Shown here: positions 35,246 to 44,153 of the stretch, piece after piece
How the letters are laid out: each line of letters begins with the position of its first letter
Position numbering within the stretch: the stretch's first letter is position 1
Source of the DNA: Rikenellaceae bacterium
GTDB taxonomy: Bacteria; Bacteroidota; Bacteroidia; Bacteroidales; Rikenellaceae
Direction of reading: 5' to 3'
Assembly: GCA_015059715.1 (NCBI GenBank)
Contig: SUZV01000011.1
Coordinates: 38,760-102,759, forward strand
DNA: 64,000 bases
Notes under the pieces: model-generated
The model's database searches: none
Seen by the model: only the letters and a program-made list of their open reading frames with translations
What the model was told of the DNA's origin: nothing
Position numbers and translations under genes: made by a program

Positions 35246-36463
35246 ATGAGAAGGGTCAACTTTAAAATAGCGGCATTGGTGGTGGTGCTATCGCTGGTAC
35301 TGCTCGTCACCGTCGAGGCCATCTGGGCGGTTCGTACCTATCGAAATATGCGCTCTAACTACGAGCTACAGATATGCAGCATCTTAGAGGAGGCTGCGTG
35401 GAAGTATGCAACACCCTCGGTTAGCGATAACGCACATATAAATATAGGTAATATCTCGCGCTTCAACGCCTTGGTGAGCGAGGGTCTACGCACGGCAGGC
35501 CTCTCTACCGAACATCGTGTCGAGGTGCTGTCGACCACCGACACAGAGCCCATAGTGCTTATGGCTATGGGCGAGATAGAGCCCAGTAGCGATGTTATAT
35601 CCGTAGATAAGCACCTTAGACCCCTTATCCTACGCCTTACGGTTCTGGACCCTCACAGCACGATTCTGGGAAATATGCGTCGCGTCCTTATCCTACAACT
35701 ACTCTCCGTCATAGTCCTTATATTCGCCTTTGTCTACCTGCTACATACGCTTTTTCGCGCTAAAGAGGTAGACCGCATACGTCGCGACCTTACGCACAAC
35801 ATAACACACGAGCTAAAGACCCCCATAGCCTCGGCATACGCCGCAACCGAGGCCCTACACACAATGCCGCATATCTACAACGACCCCACAGCGCGTAACG
35901 AGTATCTCGCTATTGTGCTTGGCGAGCTACGCCGCCTAAATGGCATGGTCGAGGAGATACTGCGCAGCTCCACCGAGGAGTTCACCACTGCCGAGCTACG
36001 TATCGAGGAGTGCGACATACGGAGCATTGTCGAGGCTGCTCGCCTATCGCTCGACCTGAAGTACTCCTCTTGTCGTGTGACATGGGAGATAGATATCGAC
36101 GAGGGCTGCTCCGTTGCCGCCGATAGTTTCCACCTCCAGGGCGCAATATCGGCTATCTTAGATAATGCCATTAAGTACTCCCCAGATAACCCCAAAGTAT
36201 CGCTACGTGCCACGACAAATAGGGGATATACATATATTGCAATCAAGGATAACGGCATCGGAATAGCACGTAGCCAGCAACGTGCTGTATTCGACCGATT
36301 CTATCGCATCACCGAGGGCGATAGCTACTCGACCTCGGGCTATGGCCTTGGACTCTACTACGCCCATAGCATCGTCAAGCGACACAATGGCGACATTACG
36401 GTAGACTCAACACTGGGCCAAGGCTCATGCTTTACTATAAAACTTCCACGCTATGGTAGGTAA
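35246..36463 (+). CDS. Sensor histidine kinase
   Basis: A 405-residue inner-membrane kinase: helix at about 9-28, a periplasmic sensor of about 115 residues, second helix at about 148-170, HisKA with HNITHELKTPIAS (phosphorylated His188), and a HATPase domain with AILDNAIKYS, DNGIGIA and GYGLGLYYAHSIV (N, G1 and G2 boxes). It resembles the RprX type of Bacteroides in size and layout. Signal unknown. The response regulator gene overlaps its end by 11 bases. Confidence 0.94.
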   Translation: MRRVNFKIAALVVVLSLVLLVTVEAIWAVRTYRNMRSNYELQICSILEEAAWKYATPSVSDNAHINIGNISRFNALVSEGLRTAGLSTEHRVEVLSTTDTEPIVLMAMGEIEPSSDVISVDKHLRPLILRLTVLDPHSTILGNMRRVLILQLLSVIVLIFAFVYLLHTLFRAKEVDRIRRDLTHNITHELKTPIASAYAATEALHTMPHIYNDPTARNEYLAIVLGELRRLNGMVEEILRSSTEEFTTAELRIEECDIRSIVEAARLSLDLKYSSCRVTWEIDIDEGCSVAADSFHLQGAISAILDNAIKYSPDNPKVSLRATTNRGYTYIAIKDNGIGIARSQQRAVFDRFYRITEGDSYSTSGYGLGLYYAHSIVKRHNGDITVDSTLGQGSCFTIKLPRYGR

Positions 36464-37142
36464 ACGTATACTTATTGTCGAGGATGAGACCACGTTAGGC
36501 CGTGTGCTCTGCGATACGCTACGTGGTCAAGGCTACGATGTCGCCTTAGCCGAGGATGGCATCGCAGGTATCGAGCTCTTCACCACGTGGCGTGCCGACT
36601 TGGTCATTGCCGACATTATGATGCCACGTTTGGATGGTCTGGGCATGGTCGAGCGACTCCGCGCTATGGATAGCAATGTCGAGGTACTCTTTCTCTCGGC
36701 GCGTAGTGGTGCTGATGATGTTGTCGAGGGGTTTCGCCGTGGTGGCAACGACTACCTTCGTAAGCCCTTCTCGTTAGAGGAGCTTCTGGCGCGTGTTGCG
36801 GCACTCCTGGCTCGCCATCCCGATGCGGAGGATAGTGTAGTTATGGCTATAGGCCACTATCGCCTCAATAGCCGTCTGTGGACTCTTAGCCTTGGCAGCT
36901 CTACACGCCGTATAACGGCTCGCGAGTCGGCCATACTTGCAATGTTGGCACAACGCTGTGGCGATATTGTAACCTCGGAGGAGCTGCTTATGGAGATTTG
37001 GGGCGACGATAGCTACTACAATCTGCGCTCGCTCAATGTCTTTATCTCGCGCATCAGGGGCTATCTACGCGATGATGGGCGCATCGAGATTCAGTCGGTA
37101 CGCAGTATGGGTTATCGCTTGGTTGTCGGCGAGGAGTTGTAG
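36453..37142 (+). CDS. OmpR-family response regulator
   Basis: A 229-residue regulator. The receiver has ILIVEDE, phospho-acceptor Asp54 in LVIADIMMPRLDG, and the Lys in YLRKPFSLEEL; the C-terminal winged helix has ARESAILAMLAQRCGDIVTSEELL and SLNVFISRIRGYLRDD, typical of OmpR/PhoB DNA binding. It is the partner of the overlapping kinase gene. Confidence 0.95.
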   Translation: MVGKRILIVEDETTLGRVLCDTLRGQGYDVALAEDGIAGIELFTTWRADLVIADIMMPRLDGLGMVERLRAMDSNVEVLFLSARSGADDVVEGFRRGGNDYLRKPFSLEELLARVAALLARHPDAEDSVVMAIGHYRLNSRLWTLSLGSSTRRITARESAILAMLAQRCGDIVTSEELLMEIWGDDSYYNLRSLNVFISRIRGYLRDDGRIEIQSVRSMGYRLVVGEEL

Positions 37143-37199
37143 GTTATTGTCTTATTCCCGATTTTTAGGACATTAGGACCATTAAGACATGAAGATGTT

Positions 37200-37265
37200 C
37201 CACACCCCAATTTGATGTCAGAAGCCGTGAGATGTGGGCTATCGTAATAAGAAAATTCCGAGGGA
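37200..37265. repeat. 66-bp direct repeat, upstream copy
   Basis: Left half of the palindromic element, repeated at 37321-37386 with three base differences (AGCCGTGAG against AGTCGCAAG). The 55 bases between copies are unrelated. Confidence 0.8.
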
Positions 37266-37320
37266 GCATAGCTAATTTCTTGTCAGAGTGGCACAGTAGT
37301 GACGCTGACATGAAGAAGCC

Positions 37321-37386
37321 CCACACCCCAATTTGATGTCAGAAGTCGCAAGATGTGGGCTATCGTAATAAGAAAATTCCGAGGGA
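37321..37386. repeat. 66-bp direct repeat, downstream copy
   Basis: Second copy of the unit at 37200-37265; this one continues into the complete palindrome, with its apex and right arm. Confidence 0.8.
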
Positions 37387-37456
37387 TAGTACCTAAGTAC
37401 AGCCCTCGGAATTTACTTTAGGATAGTCCGCAGATTGCGGCTTATCACATCAAATT
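37330..37456. repeat. GTAC-apex palindromic element, copy 3 (best preserved)
   Basis: 127-nt palindrome: outer arms AATTTGATGT / ACATCAAATT, inner perfect 12-bp stem 37374-37385 / 37403-37414, apex ATAGTAC-CTAA-GTACAG. Compared with copy 1, both outer arms change together (GATG/CATC against GTTG/CAAC), i.e. pairing is kept. The element ends two bases before the gdhA stop codon and fills the convergent gap with the response regulator gene. Confidence 0.8.
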
Positions 37457-37457
37457 T

Positions 37458-38801
37458 TTAGATGATACCCTGCTCAAGCATAGCCTGTGCCACCTTCATG
37501 AAGCCAGCAACGTTAGCACCCTTAACATAGTTAATAGTACCATCAGGCTGCTCACCGAACTTCACGCAAGCCTCGTGGATAGACTCCATGATGAAGTGAA
37601 GCTTCTCGTCAACCTCCTTGCCAGACCATGAGAGGTGCATACAGTTCTGAGTCATCTCAAGACCAGATGTTGCTACACCACCAGCGTTAACTGCCTTACC
37701 AGGAGCGAAGAGGATACCTGCTGACTGGAATGCGTGGATAGCCTCAGGAGTACAACCCATGTTAGAAACCTCAGCGCAGCACCATGTACCGTTAGCCAAA
37801 AGCTCCTTAGCATCAGCCTCGTTAAGCTCGTTCTGGAATGCGCAAGGAAGTGCGATATCACACTTTACAGACCAAGCCTTCTTACCAGCAGTGAACTTAC
37901 AAGCCTCAGGGAACTTAGTAGCCATATCCTCAACCTTGTTGCGGTTTGAAGAACGCATAACGAGCATATAGTCGATCATATCCTTAGTGATACCGCCAGG
38001 AATCTCGCATACGCCATCAGGACCAGAGATAGCAACAACCTTAGCACCAAGCTCAGTAGCCTTAGTTGCAGCACCCCAAGCTACGTTACCGAAACCTGAA
38101 ACTGCAACGGTCTTGCCCTGAAGATTCTTACCAGCCTTAGCCAACATGTGCTCAGTGAAGTACAAAGCACCGAAACCTGTAGCCTCAGGACGGAGGATAG
38201 AACCACCCCAAGTCATACCCTTACCTGTCAATACGCCAGTGTGGTACTTACGAGCGAGCTTCTGGTACATACCATTGAGGAAGCCAATCTCACGACCACC
38301 AACACCTACGTCACCTGCAGGAACGTCAGTATCTACGCCGATGTTGTTCCACAACTCCTGCATAAATGCCTGGCAGAAACGCATAATCTCACCGTCAGAC
38401 TTACCTACTGGGTTGAAGTCGGCACCACCCTTTGCGCCACCCATAGGAAGGGTAGTCAAGGCGTTCTTAAAGGTCTGCTCGAAACCGAGGAACTTCAACA
38501 TTGAAGGGTTAACAGCTGGGTGGAAACGCAAACCGCCCTTGTAAGGACCGATAGCTGAGTTGAACTGTACGCGGTAACCGAGGTTAGTCTGCACCTCGCC
38601 ATTATCATCTACCCATGTAACACGGAAAGTGAAGATACGATCTGGCTCAACGATACGCTCAACGATCTTAGCCTTCTCGAACTCAGGGTGCTGGTTGTAT
38701 ACCTCCTCGATAGACTCCAATACCTCCTGTACAGCCTGCAAGTACTCGCTCTCGCCAGGGTGCTTAGCCTCCAAATGGGCCATTAATGCTTTTACATCCA
38801 T
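37458..38801 (-). CDS. gdhA: NADP-type glutamate dehydrogenase
   Basis: A 447-residue hexameric GDH that aminates 2-oxoglutarate to glutamate. The substrate block GPYKGGLRFHPAVNPSMLKFLGFEQ, the catalytic PMGGAKGGADF and the nucleotide fold VAVSGFGNVAWGAATKA are intact. Length and sequence are of the small bacterial/fungal NADP-specific class. Start MDVKALMAHLEAKHP at 38801. Codons are unusually uniform and the leader carries a strong promoter, in line with high expression for ammonia assimilation. Confidence 0.97.
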   Translation of the reverse strand: MDVKALMAHLEAKHPGESEYLQAVQEVLESIEEVYNQHPEFEKAKIVERIVEPDRIFTFRVTWVDDNGEVQTNLGYRVQFNSAIGPYKGGLRFHPAVNPSMLKFLGFEQTFKNALTTLPMGGAKGGADFNPVGKSDGEIMRFCQAFMQELWNNIGVDTDVPAGDVGVGGREIGFLNGMYQKLARKYHTGVLTGKGMTWGGSILRPEATGFGALYFTEHMLAKAGKNLQGKTVAVSGFGNVAWGAATKATELGAKVVAISGPDGVCEIPGGITKDMIDYMLVMRSSNRNKVEDMATKFPEACKFTAGKKAWSVKCDIALPCAFQNELNEADAKELLANGTWCCAEVSNMGCTPEAIHAFQSAGILFAPGKAVNAGGVATSGLEMTQNCMHLSWSGKEVDEKLHFIMESIHEACVKFGEQPDGTINYVKGANVAGFMKVAQAMLEQGII

Positions 38802-38888
38802 AGTTTTAGTTAAGTTAAAAGGTTATTATGAAATGAATAATACGGTAATTTCTCTGCTTATGTCACACGTAGTTCACAAATGACTACA

Positions 38889-38896
38889 CAAAGATA
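38889..38896 (-). promoter_or_regulatory. -7 promoter element for gdhA
   Basis: Minus-strand TATCTTTG, about 87 bases before the ATG. Confidence 0.65.
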
Positions 38897-38953
38897 GACA
38901 TTTTATCGTAATTACGACACCTTTTGTCTATTTTTTTATATGAAATCTACAAA

Positions 38954-38992
38954 ATGGGCATTCGGCACACATTTTTAGTGCCGAATACCCAT
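38954..38992 (-). terminator. Terminator after gcvT
   Basis: Stem ATGGGCATTCGGCAC / GTGCCGAATACCCAT (14 of 15 paired), nine-base loop; on the minus strand it is followed by TTTTGTAG. Confidence 0.75.
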
Positions 38993-39005
38993 TGTCAAGT
39001 ATAGA

Positions 39006-40100
39006 TTATACGAATGGAAGACGTACTACCTCAGCCTTAAGAAGACGACCACGCACCTCTACGGCTATCTGTGTACCAGCCTTAGCGAACTCAGGCTTAA
39101 CATATCCCATACCGATACCAACCTTCAGGCATGGCGACATAGTACCCGATGTTACATGGCCGATGTGGTTACCCTCAAGGTCTGCCAAAGCATACTCGTG
39201 ACGAGGCACACCGCGGTCGATGAGCTTAAAGCCTACGAGCTTGCGTGTTACGCCCTCCTTCTTCTGACGCTCCATAAGCTCGCGGTCGATAAATGGCTTG
39301 TTCTCGACAAACTTAGTGAGCCAGTTAAGACCTGCCTCGATAGGTGATGTGGTGTCGTCGATATCGTTGCCATAGAGGCAGAAGCCCTTCTCAAGACGGA
39401 GGGTGTCGCGAGCACCAAGGCCGATATTCTTAAGGCCGAACTCCTCGCCTACCTTCCACATTGCCTCCCAGATGGTGTCGGCATCCTCGTTGTACATATA
39501 TATCTCGCAGCCACCAGAGCCTGTATAGCCTGTAGTTGAGAGGATAACGTCGCAACCAGCCACCTTGCATAGCTTGAAGGTGTAGTACTCCATATCCTCA
39601 ACAGGCTCGTCGGTCATCTTCTGCACAAGCTTCATAGCCAAAGGACCCTGAATTGCGAGCTGTGCGGTCTTGTCCGAGCCATTCTCAAGCTCCTCGCCTG
39701 CACGGAGACCATACTCCTCACCCTGCTTGCAGATGTGTGCCCAGTCCTTCTCGATATTTGCAGCGTTCACGCATAGCATATACTTCTCCTCATTGAGTCG
39801 ATATACCAATACATCGTCGACAATACCACCCTTACCGTTAGGCATAGTCGTATACTGAACCTTACCGTCGTAGAGGTCGCACACGTTGTTTGTTGTTATG
39901 CGCTGAAGGAACTCCGTAGCGCGTGGGCCCTTAACCCAAATCTCGCCCATGTGGCTTACGTCGAATACGCCGCACTTCTCGCGCACGTTGATATGCTCGT
40001 CGTTGATACCCGAGAACTCGATAGGCATATTGTAGCCTGCGAACTCTGCCATCTTAGCACCATTAGCAATGTGGTACTTTGTAAATGCTGTAGTTTTCAT
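39006..40100 (-). CDS. gcvT: Glycine cleavage system T protein (aminomethyltransferase)
   Basis: A 364-residue tetrahydrofolate-dependent aminomethyltransferase. [20 protein letters not shown] and [15 protein letters not shown] start the folate fold, [14 protein letters not shown] is the diagnostic mid block, and [20 protein letters not shown] follows. It works with the P, H and L proteins, which are not in this window. It lies 39 bases behind the GNAT-like gene on the same strand, without an evident promoter. No glycine riboswitch was recognised. Confidence 0.96.
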   Translation of the reverse strand: MKTTAFTKYHIANGAKMAEFAGYNMPIEFSGINDEHINVREKCGVFDVSHMGEIWVKGPRATEFLQRITTNNVCDLYDGKVQYTTMPNGKGGIVDDVLVYRLNEEKYMLCVNAANIEKDWAHICKQGEEYGLRAGEELENGSDKTAQLAIQGPLAMKLVQKMTDEPVEDMEYYTFKLCKVAGCDVILSTTGYTGSGGCEIYMYNEDADTIWEAMWKVGEEFGLKNIGLGARDTLRLEKGFCLYGNDIDDTTSPIEAGLNWLTKFVENKPFIDRELMERQKKEGVTRKLVGFKLIDRGVPRHEYALADLEGNHIGHVTSGTMSPCLKVGIGMGYVKPEFAKAGTQIAVEVRGRLLKAEVVRLPFV

Positions 40101-40139
40101 TTAGTTGTCTTAGTTTTAGAGTAAATATTTTGTTTATAG

Positions 40140-41429
40140 CTATTCTGTTTTTGCACCCTCTGTTTTTGCGCCCTCCGTTTGTGTACCCTCGGGTTTTGGC
40201 TCCGCTGTCTCGGCCTTGGGGCGAGGCTTAAAGCCTACACGTGGGCAACGTGTAAACTCCTTGGTACGGTCAAAGAGGTAGCGATAGGTGGTATGTACCT
40301 TATTCTTACGGGCACATATATATCGCTCTACCATGCGATTCATCACAGGGTTGAAGTCGCCAATCCAGGCAAACTCTATGGTACGGTACTCATTTCTTGG
40401 TGTGCGCACATAGCCGTCGAGCATAGCCTTCATAAAGCCAGACTCTACGCCCTTACCCTGGAACTCGGGGGTGATACCAAATATTATGGCGAATACTCTG
40501 TCGCACTTCTTGCGCACCTTCAAATCCCACATCATACGCAGCTTATTTATGATGCCGAACTTTCCATTATATTTGCCAATCAAGCGATTCAGGTCTGGCA
40601 CCATGATAAAGAAGCCTATAGGCTCATCGTTAAAGTATGCAAACCATATAAGGTTACGGTCCACGATGGGGGCCATCGTGTCGGCCATCTTACGCGCCTC
40701 CTCGACAGTCATTGGCTGCACACCTGTAAACAAAGACCACGCCTTGTTATATATCACGCGGAACTTCTCTACGGCACTGTAGAGGTTCTCGTTACCTATA
40801 GGTGTAAAGCGGTATCCTGGGGTAGACATCAGACGCTTAACCCTGTCGTATACCACCTCGTTAACATCGTCGTCGTATACCCTCCATAGGTATGTATTCT
40901 GGTTGAAGTAGTTCTGAAATCCGTAGTTCTCGAATAGCTCCTTGTAGTATGGTGGGTTGTAGGGGTTCTCGAAGAGTGGCTGATACTCGTAACCCTCGAC
41001 AAGGAGTCCCCACCAAGCATCGCGCGAGCCGAAGTTTACAGGGCCATCCATCGCCTCCATGCCGCGCTCTTTGAGCCAGTCGCGCGAGGCATCGAACATA
41101 AGGTTCGCAAGCTCTTGGTCATCTATAGCCTCAAAGAAACCACAACCTCCCGTAGGCTGCTCATATCCGTAGGCGTGCGTCTTGTCATAGAATGCTGCAA
41201 TACGACCCACACACTCACCCTCGGCATTATGTGCAACCCAGCGTATAGCCTCGCCATCGGCAAAAAGCTTATTCTTCGCAGGGTCAAACACAGCCTTTAT
41301 AGAACTATCGAATGGGCATACCCAGTTGGGATACCCCTTATAAATCTTTTTGGGCAGGTCAAGGAACTCTCTCTCCAAACGCTTATCGCCCATCTTAACC
41401 TCTAAAAGTGTATACTTCTTGTTTGCCAT
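40140..41429 (-). CDS. GNAT-fold acyltransferase-like protein (YghO-like), repeat tail
   Basis: A 429-residue cytoplasmic protein common in Bacteroidota. Features are FLDLPKKIYKGYPNWVCPFD near the start, MDGPVNFGSRDAWWGLLVEG, and a GNAT-type segment with IIFGITPEFQGKGVESGFMKAM containing the acyl-CoA loop. Substrate unknown. The start ATG at 41427-41429 (MANKKYTLLEV) is preferred; the frame goes on to 41459 but that codon lies within the promoter. The C-terminus has a Pro/Glu/Thr-rich tail with TEGAKTEGAKTE repeats. Confidence 0.72.
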   Translation of the reverse strand: MANKKYTLLEVKMGDKRLEREFLDLPKKIYKGYPNWVCPFDSSIKAVFDPAKNKLFADGEAIRWVAHNAEGECVGRIAAFYDKTHAYGYEQPTGGCGFFEAIDDQELANLMFDASRDWLKERGMEAMDGPVNFGSRDAWWGLLVEGYEYQPLFENPYNPPYYKELFENYGFQNYFNQNTYLWRVYDDDVNEVVYDRVKRLMSTPGYRFTPIGNENLYSAVEKFRVIYNKAWSLFTGVQPMTVEEARKMADTMAPIVDRNLIWFAYFNDEPIGFFIMVPDLNRLIGKYNGKFGIINKLRMMWDLKVRKKCDRVFAIIFGITPEFQGKGVESGFMKAMLDGYVRTPRNEYRTIEFAWIGDFNPVMNRMVERYICARKNKVHTTYRYLFDRTKEFTRCPRVGFKPRPKAETAEPKPEGTQTEGAKTEGAKTE

Positions 41430-41456
41430 AAATACATATATATAAGTATAGTCATA

Positions 41457-41464
41457 CAAAGATA
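41457..41464 (-). promoter_or_regulatory. -7 promoter element for the GNAT-like/gcvT operon
   Basis: Minus-strand TATCTTTG, 27 bases before the chosen ATG. A second minus-strand TATCTTTG lies at 41588-41595. Confidence 0.6.
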
Positions 41465-41717
41465 TACATTTTTTCGGAGAATTGGCAATATTGTTGTATT
41501 TTTTTTATACATCCGAAGAGGGCTCTCCTAATAAAAAAATATCGTAACAGCACACAATAATTAGATACTCAGAACGTTATAGTACTACAAAGATATTTAT
41601 TTTGATTGAAAAAATCATATTTTAAGTTAATTTTATTTGATTTTTCAAAAAAAAGCATAATCTTTGCAACCGAGAAAATAGACAAAAAACATTTAAAAAT
41701 AGAGAATTTTAAAACTT
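41465..41717. other. AT-rich divergent intergenic region
   Basis: No gene seen. It holds a second minus-strand -7 motif (41588-41595) and, for the plus strand, the near-consensus AATCTTTG at 41659-41666 before the PepSY-like gene. Confidence 0.55.
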
Positions 41718-42182
41718 ATGAGAATTATGAAAAAGATTACAGCTATCATCCTAACAGTCGTAGCTACGGCAACCACAGCCCTCGCCGCAACGGCAATAGT
41801 TACCGACAACGATACACCAATTACCTTCAACGAGCTTCCTGAGGCGGCAAAGGAGTTTGTACACAAGCACTTTGGCAAAGAGCAGGTGTCGCACGTAACA
41901 CTCGATAACGACATTATCGACAAGGAGTACACCTTGGTATTTGCCTCTGGCACCAAGCTCGAATTTAACGGCGATGGTGACTGGAAGGAGGTAGATTGTC
42001 GCTACACCGAGATGCCACAAGGCCTTGTGCCCGAACAGATAGAAAACTATATCAAGAACAACTACCCTAACAGCAAGATTCGCGAGATTAAGCGCGAGCA
42101 TGGCGGCTGGGAGGTAAAGATTACTGGCGGCTTAGAGCTTACGTTCAATCGCGACTTTAAACTGGTGGATATCGACGACTAA
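41718..42182 (+). CDS. Secreted PepSY-like (DUF2874) protein
   Basis: A 154-residue protein with signal peptide MKKITAIILTVVATATTALA (ATGs at 41718 and 41727). Two repeats of a small alpha/beta unit follow: FNELPEAAKEFVHKHFG with EYTLVFASGTKLEFNGDGDWKEVD, and LVPEQIENYIKNNYP with GGWEVKITGGLELTFNRDFKLVD. This is the PepSY-like/DUF2874 fold, described as beta-lactamase-inhibitor-like. Function unknown; probably periplasmic. The next gene encodes a related lipoprotein. Confidence 0.82.
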   Translation: MRIMKKITAIILTVVATATTALAATAIVTDNDTPITFNELPEAAKEFVHKHFGKEQVSHVTLDNDIIDKEYTLVFASGTKLEFNGDGDWKEVDCRYTEMPQGLVPEQIENYIKNNYPNSKIREIKREHGGWEVKITGGLELTFNRDFKLVDIDD

Positions 42183-42246
42183 TGAGCGTGATACTCATCT
42201 GCTAATAAAAGAGTTATCACATCAATAACAATTTATACGGTAGGTT

Positions 42247-42735
42247 ATGAGAAAGTTTGCATTTGGATTTGTTGCACTTATGGTTGCGATGCTGACTGTT
42301 GCGTGCAACGACGACTTTGACGCTCCTACATCTATGCGCAACGCCCTCTATGAGCAGTATCCCAATGCCGTAGATGTAGAGTGGGAGAAGAAGCGCGGCT
42401 ATCGCGTTGCCGAGTTCCGCATCCCTGGTCAGGGGGATTGCGAGGCGTGGTACACCAAGGATGGTGAGTGGGTAATGACGCGCTTCGACATCAAGTATTC
42501 GGCATTGCCACAGGCCGTGCGCAACGCCTTCGAGGATGAGTATGGCGTGACAACGCCTGTAGACGATGTCGAGCGTCTGGTGCGCAACAACAACGACACC
42601 ATCTACTTTATCGAGGCCACGATAGTGGTCAACGGATACCTTACGGATATCTTCCTTGACTATGCCGAGGATGGCACACTGCTGCGCACAACAGTAGATG
42701 TCGAGGACTTCGACAATATCTACTACTACTTATAG
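42247..42735 (+). CDS. PepSY-like (DUF2874) lipoprotein
   Basis: A 162-residue lipoprotein with lipobox MLTVACND. It has the same two-unit layout as the upstream gene: MRNALYEQYPNAVDVEWEKK with AEFRIPGQGDCEAWYTKDGEWVM, and LPQAVRNAFEDEYG with YFIEATIVVNGYLTDIFLDYAEDGTLL. The pair sits in one operon with 64 bases between; a soluble and a lipid-anchored member together hints at a complex. Closed by a terminator. Confidence 0.8.
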   Translation: MRKFAFGFVALMVAMLTVACNDDFDAPTSMRNALYEQYPNAVDVEWEKKRGYRVAEFRIPGQGDCEAWYTKDGEWVMTRFDIKYSALPQAVRNAFEDEYGVTTPVDDVERLVRNNNDTIYFIEATIVVNGYLTDIFLDYAEDGTLLRTTVDVEDFDNIYYYL

Positions 42736-42759
42736 ACAACATAAGTAGTTCACTATTTG

Positions 42760-42791
42760 GCTGGTCGGGGAGCTCTCCGACCAGCATTTTT
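42760..42791 (+). terminator. Terminator after the PepSY-like pair
   Basis: Stem GCTGGTCGG / CCGACCAGC with eight-base loop, followed by ATTTTTATT. Confidence 0.85.
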
Positions 42792-42807
42792 ATTGTTATA
42801 TGGATAC

Positions 42808-42833
42808 AATATCTACACTTTTTCGTACCTTTG
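42808..42833 (+). promoter_or_regulatory. Upstream copy of a duplicated promoter before cdd
   Basis: AATATCTACACTTTT at 42808-42822 followed by TACCTTTG at 42826-42833. Confidence 0.55.
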
Positions 42834-42906
42834 GGCATAATAATGATGCTCCTCATAGAGATAAACATTGCATAATATACCCGATAAAGTGATGGAATAT
42901 TGATGG

Positions 42907-42932
42907 AATATCTACACTTTTCATTATCTTTG
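42907..42932 (+). promoter_or_regulatory. Downstream copy of a duplicated promoter before cdd
   Basis: AATATCTACACTTTT at 42907-42921 followed by TATCTTTG at 42925-42932, same spacing as the upstream copy 99 bases away. Leader to the ATG about 55 nt. Confidence 0.6.
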
Positions 42933-42994
42933 CACGAAGGTGGCTATATACAAACACCAAGATAGCACATTATACAACTAAAAACGCCAAAAGT

Positions 42995-43450
42995 ATGAGA
43001 CACACATTGGATATATCATACGAGCACTACGCCTCACTGGACGAGCTATCGGCCGAGGACCGCAGTTTAGTGCAGGAGGCCCAAGAGGCTACAGCGACAG
43101 CTAATGCTCCATACTCTCACTTCCACGTGGGAGCCGCAGTACGCCTACAGAGTGGTATAACGCTCCACGCCTCGAACTTCGAGAGCGAGGTATACCCCGC
43201 AGGACTGTGTGCCGAGCGTTCACTACTCTTCTACGTCGAGGCTAACTACAAGGATGACCACATAGTGTCGTTGGCCATAGCCTCAAACCCCTCGGAGAGA
43301 GAGTGTTACCCCTGTGGCCAGTGCCGCCAGGTCATTGTCGACGTTGAGCGTAGGCAGCAAAGCCCCATACGAGTGATAATGTCGGGCGGAGGGAGTGCCA
43401 CGGTTGTAGATAGAGCCGAGAAATTACTACCTTTTACATTTAAACTATAA
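42995..43450 (+). CDS. cdd: Cytidine deaminase
   Basis: A 151-residue zinc enzyme converting cytidine and deoxycytidine to the uridine forms. Zinc ligands and the catalytic Glu are in GLCAERSLLF and CYPCGQCRQV; NAPYSHFHVGAAV and SNFESEVYPAG shape the nucleoside pocket. It lies one base before the pseudouridine synthase gene in an operon that also contains dtd and a secreted nuclease, suggesting nucleic acid salvage. Confidence 0.95.
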   Translation: MRHTLDISYEHYASLDELSAEDRSLVQEAQEATATANAPYSHFHVGAAVRLQSGITLHASNFESEVYPAGLCAERSLLFYVEANYKDDHIVSLAIASNPSERECYPCGQCRQVIVDVERRQQSPIRVIMSGGGSATVVDRAEKLLPFTFKL

Positions 43451-43451
43451 G

Positions 43452-44144
43452 ATGTTCACCATAAACGACATACTATACGAAGATAACCACCTGCTTGTAG
43501 TTAATAAGCACGCTGGCGACTTGGTGCAGAGCGACCCAGACGGCACCGAGGCTATCGAGGACCAAATCAAGGCGATGATCAAGATACGCGACCATAAGCC
43601 TGGAGCTGTATTTCTCGGTGTGGTACACCGCATAGACCGCCCCGTAAGTGGTGCTGTGGTCTTCGCAAAGACATCAAAGGCATTGGCACGTCTCAACGAG
43701 ATGATACGCTCGCAGCAGATAAAGAAGCACTACTGGGCAATAACCGAGAACCGCCCTAACGAGGAGGAGGGAACGCTGCACCACTGGATAGTGCGCAACG
43801 CAAAGAGCAACCGCTCGCACGCACACCAGCGTCCCAAGGGCGATGGCAAGGAGGCGATACTCGACTACCGCGTCTTGGGAGCATCGACAAACTACACCCT
43901 CATAGAGGTAGACCTCAAAACGGGTCGTCACCACCAGATACGCGCACAACTCTCGGCCATAGGGTGCTCCATAAAGGGCGACTTAAAGTATGGTGCGAAG
44001 CGTTCAAACAAGGATGGCAGCATATCGCTACACTCACGCAGCATAGAGTTTGCGCACCCCGTAGGTGGCAAGCATATAGTCATCACCGCCCCCGTGCCCA
44101 AGGATGACAACCTCTGGACATTCTTCGAGGAGGCTAATAGATAG
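43452..44144 (+). CDS. RluA-family RNA pseudouridine synthase
   Basis: A 230-residue synthase. The catalytic block VVHRIDRPVSGAVVFAKTSKA contains the active aspartate (HRxDR), preceded by LLVVNKHAGDLVQ and followed by TGRHHQIRAQLSAIG. There is no S4 domain. It resembles RluC/RluA; the target (rRNA or tRNA position) is unclear. Nearly abuts cdd and dtd. Confidence 0.93.
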   Translation: MFTINDILYEDNHLLVVNKHAGDLVQSDPDGTEAIEDQIKAMIKIRDHKPGAVFLGVVHRIDRPVSGAVVFAKTSKALARLNEMIRSQQIKKHYWAITENRPNEEEGTLHHWIVRNAKSNRSHAHQRPKGDGKEAILDYRVLGASTNYTLIEVDLKTGRHHQIRAQLSAIGCSIKGDLKYGAKRSNKDGSISLHSRSIEFAHPVGGKHIVITAPVPKDDNLWTFFEEANR

Positions 44145-44153
44145 CAACGAGCA

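Noticed and set aside
40101..40139. Glycine riboswitch before gcvT
   Set aside because: Only 39 bases separate gcvT from the upstream gene, far too short for such a riboswitch.
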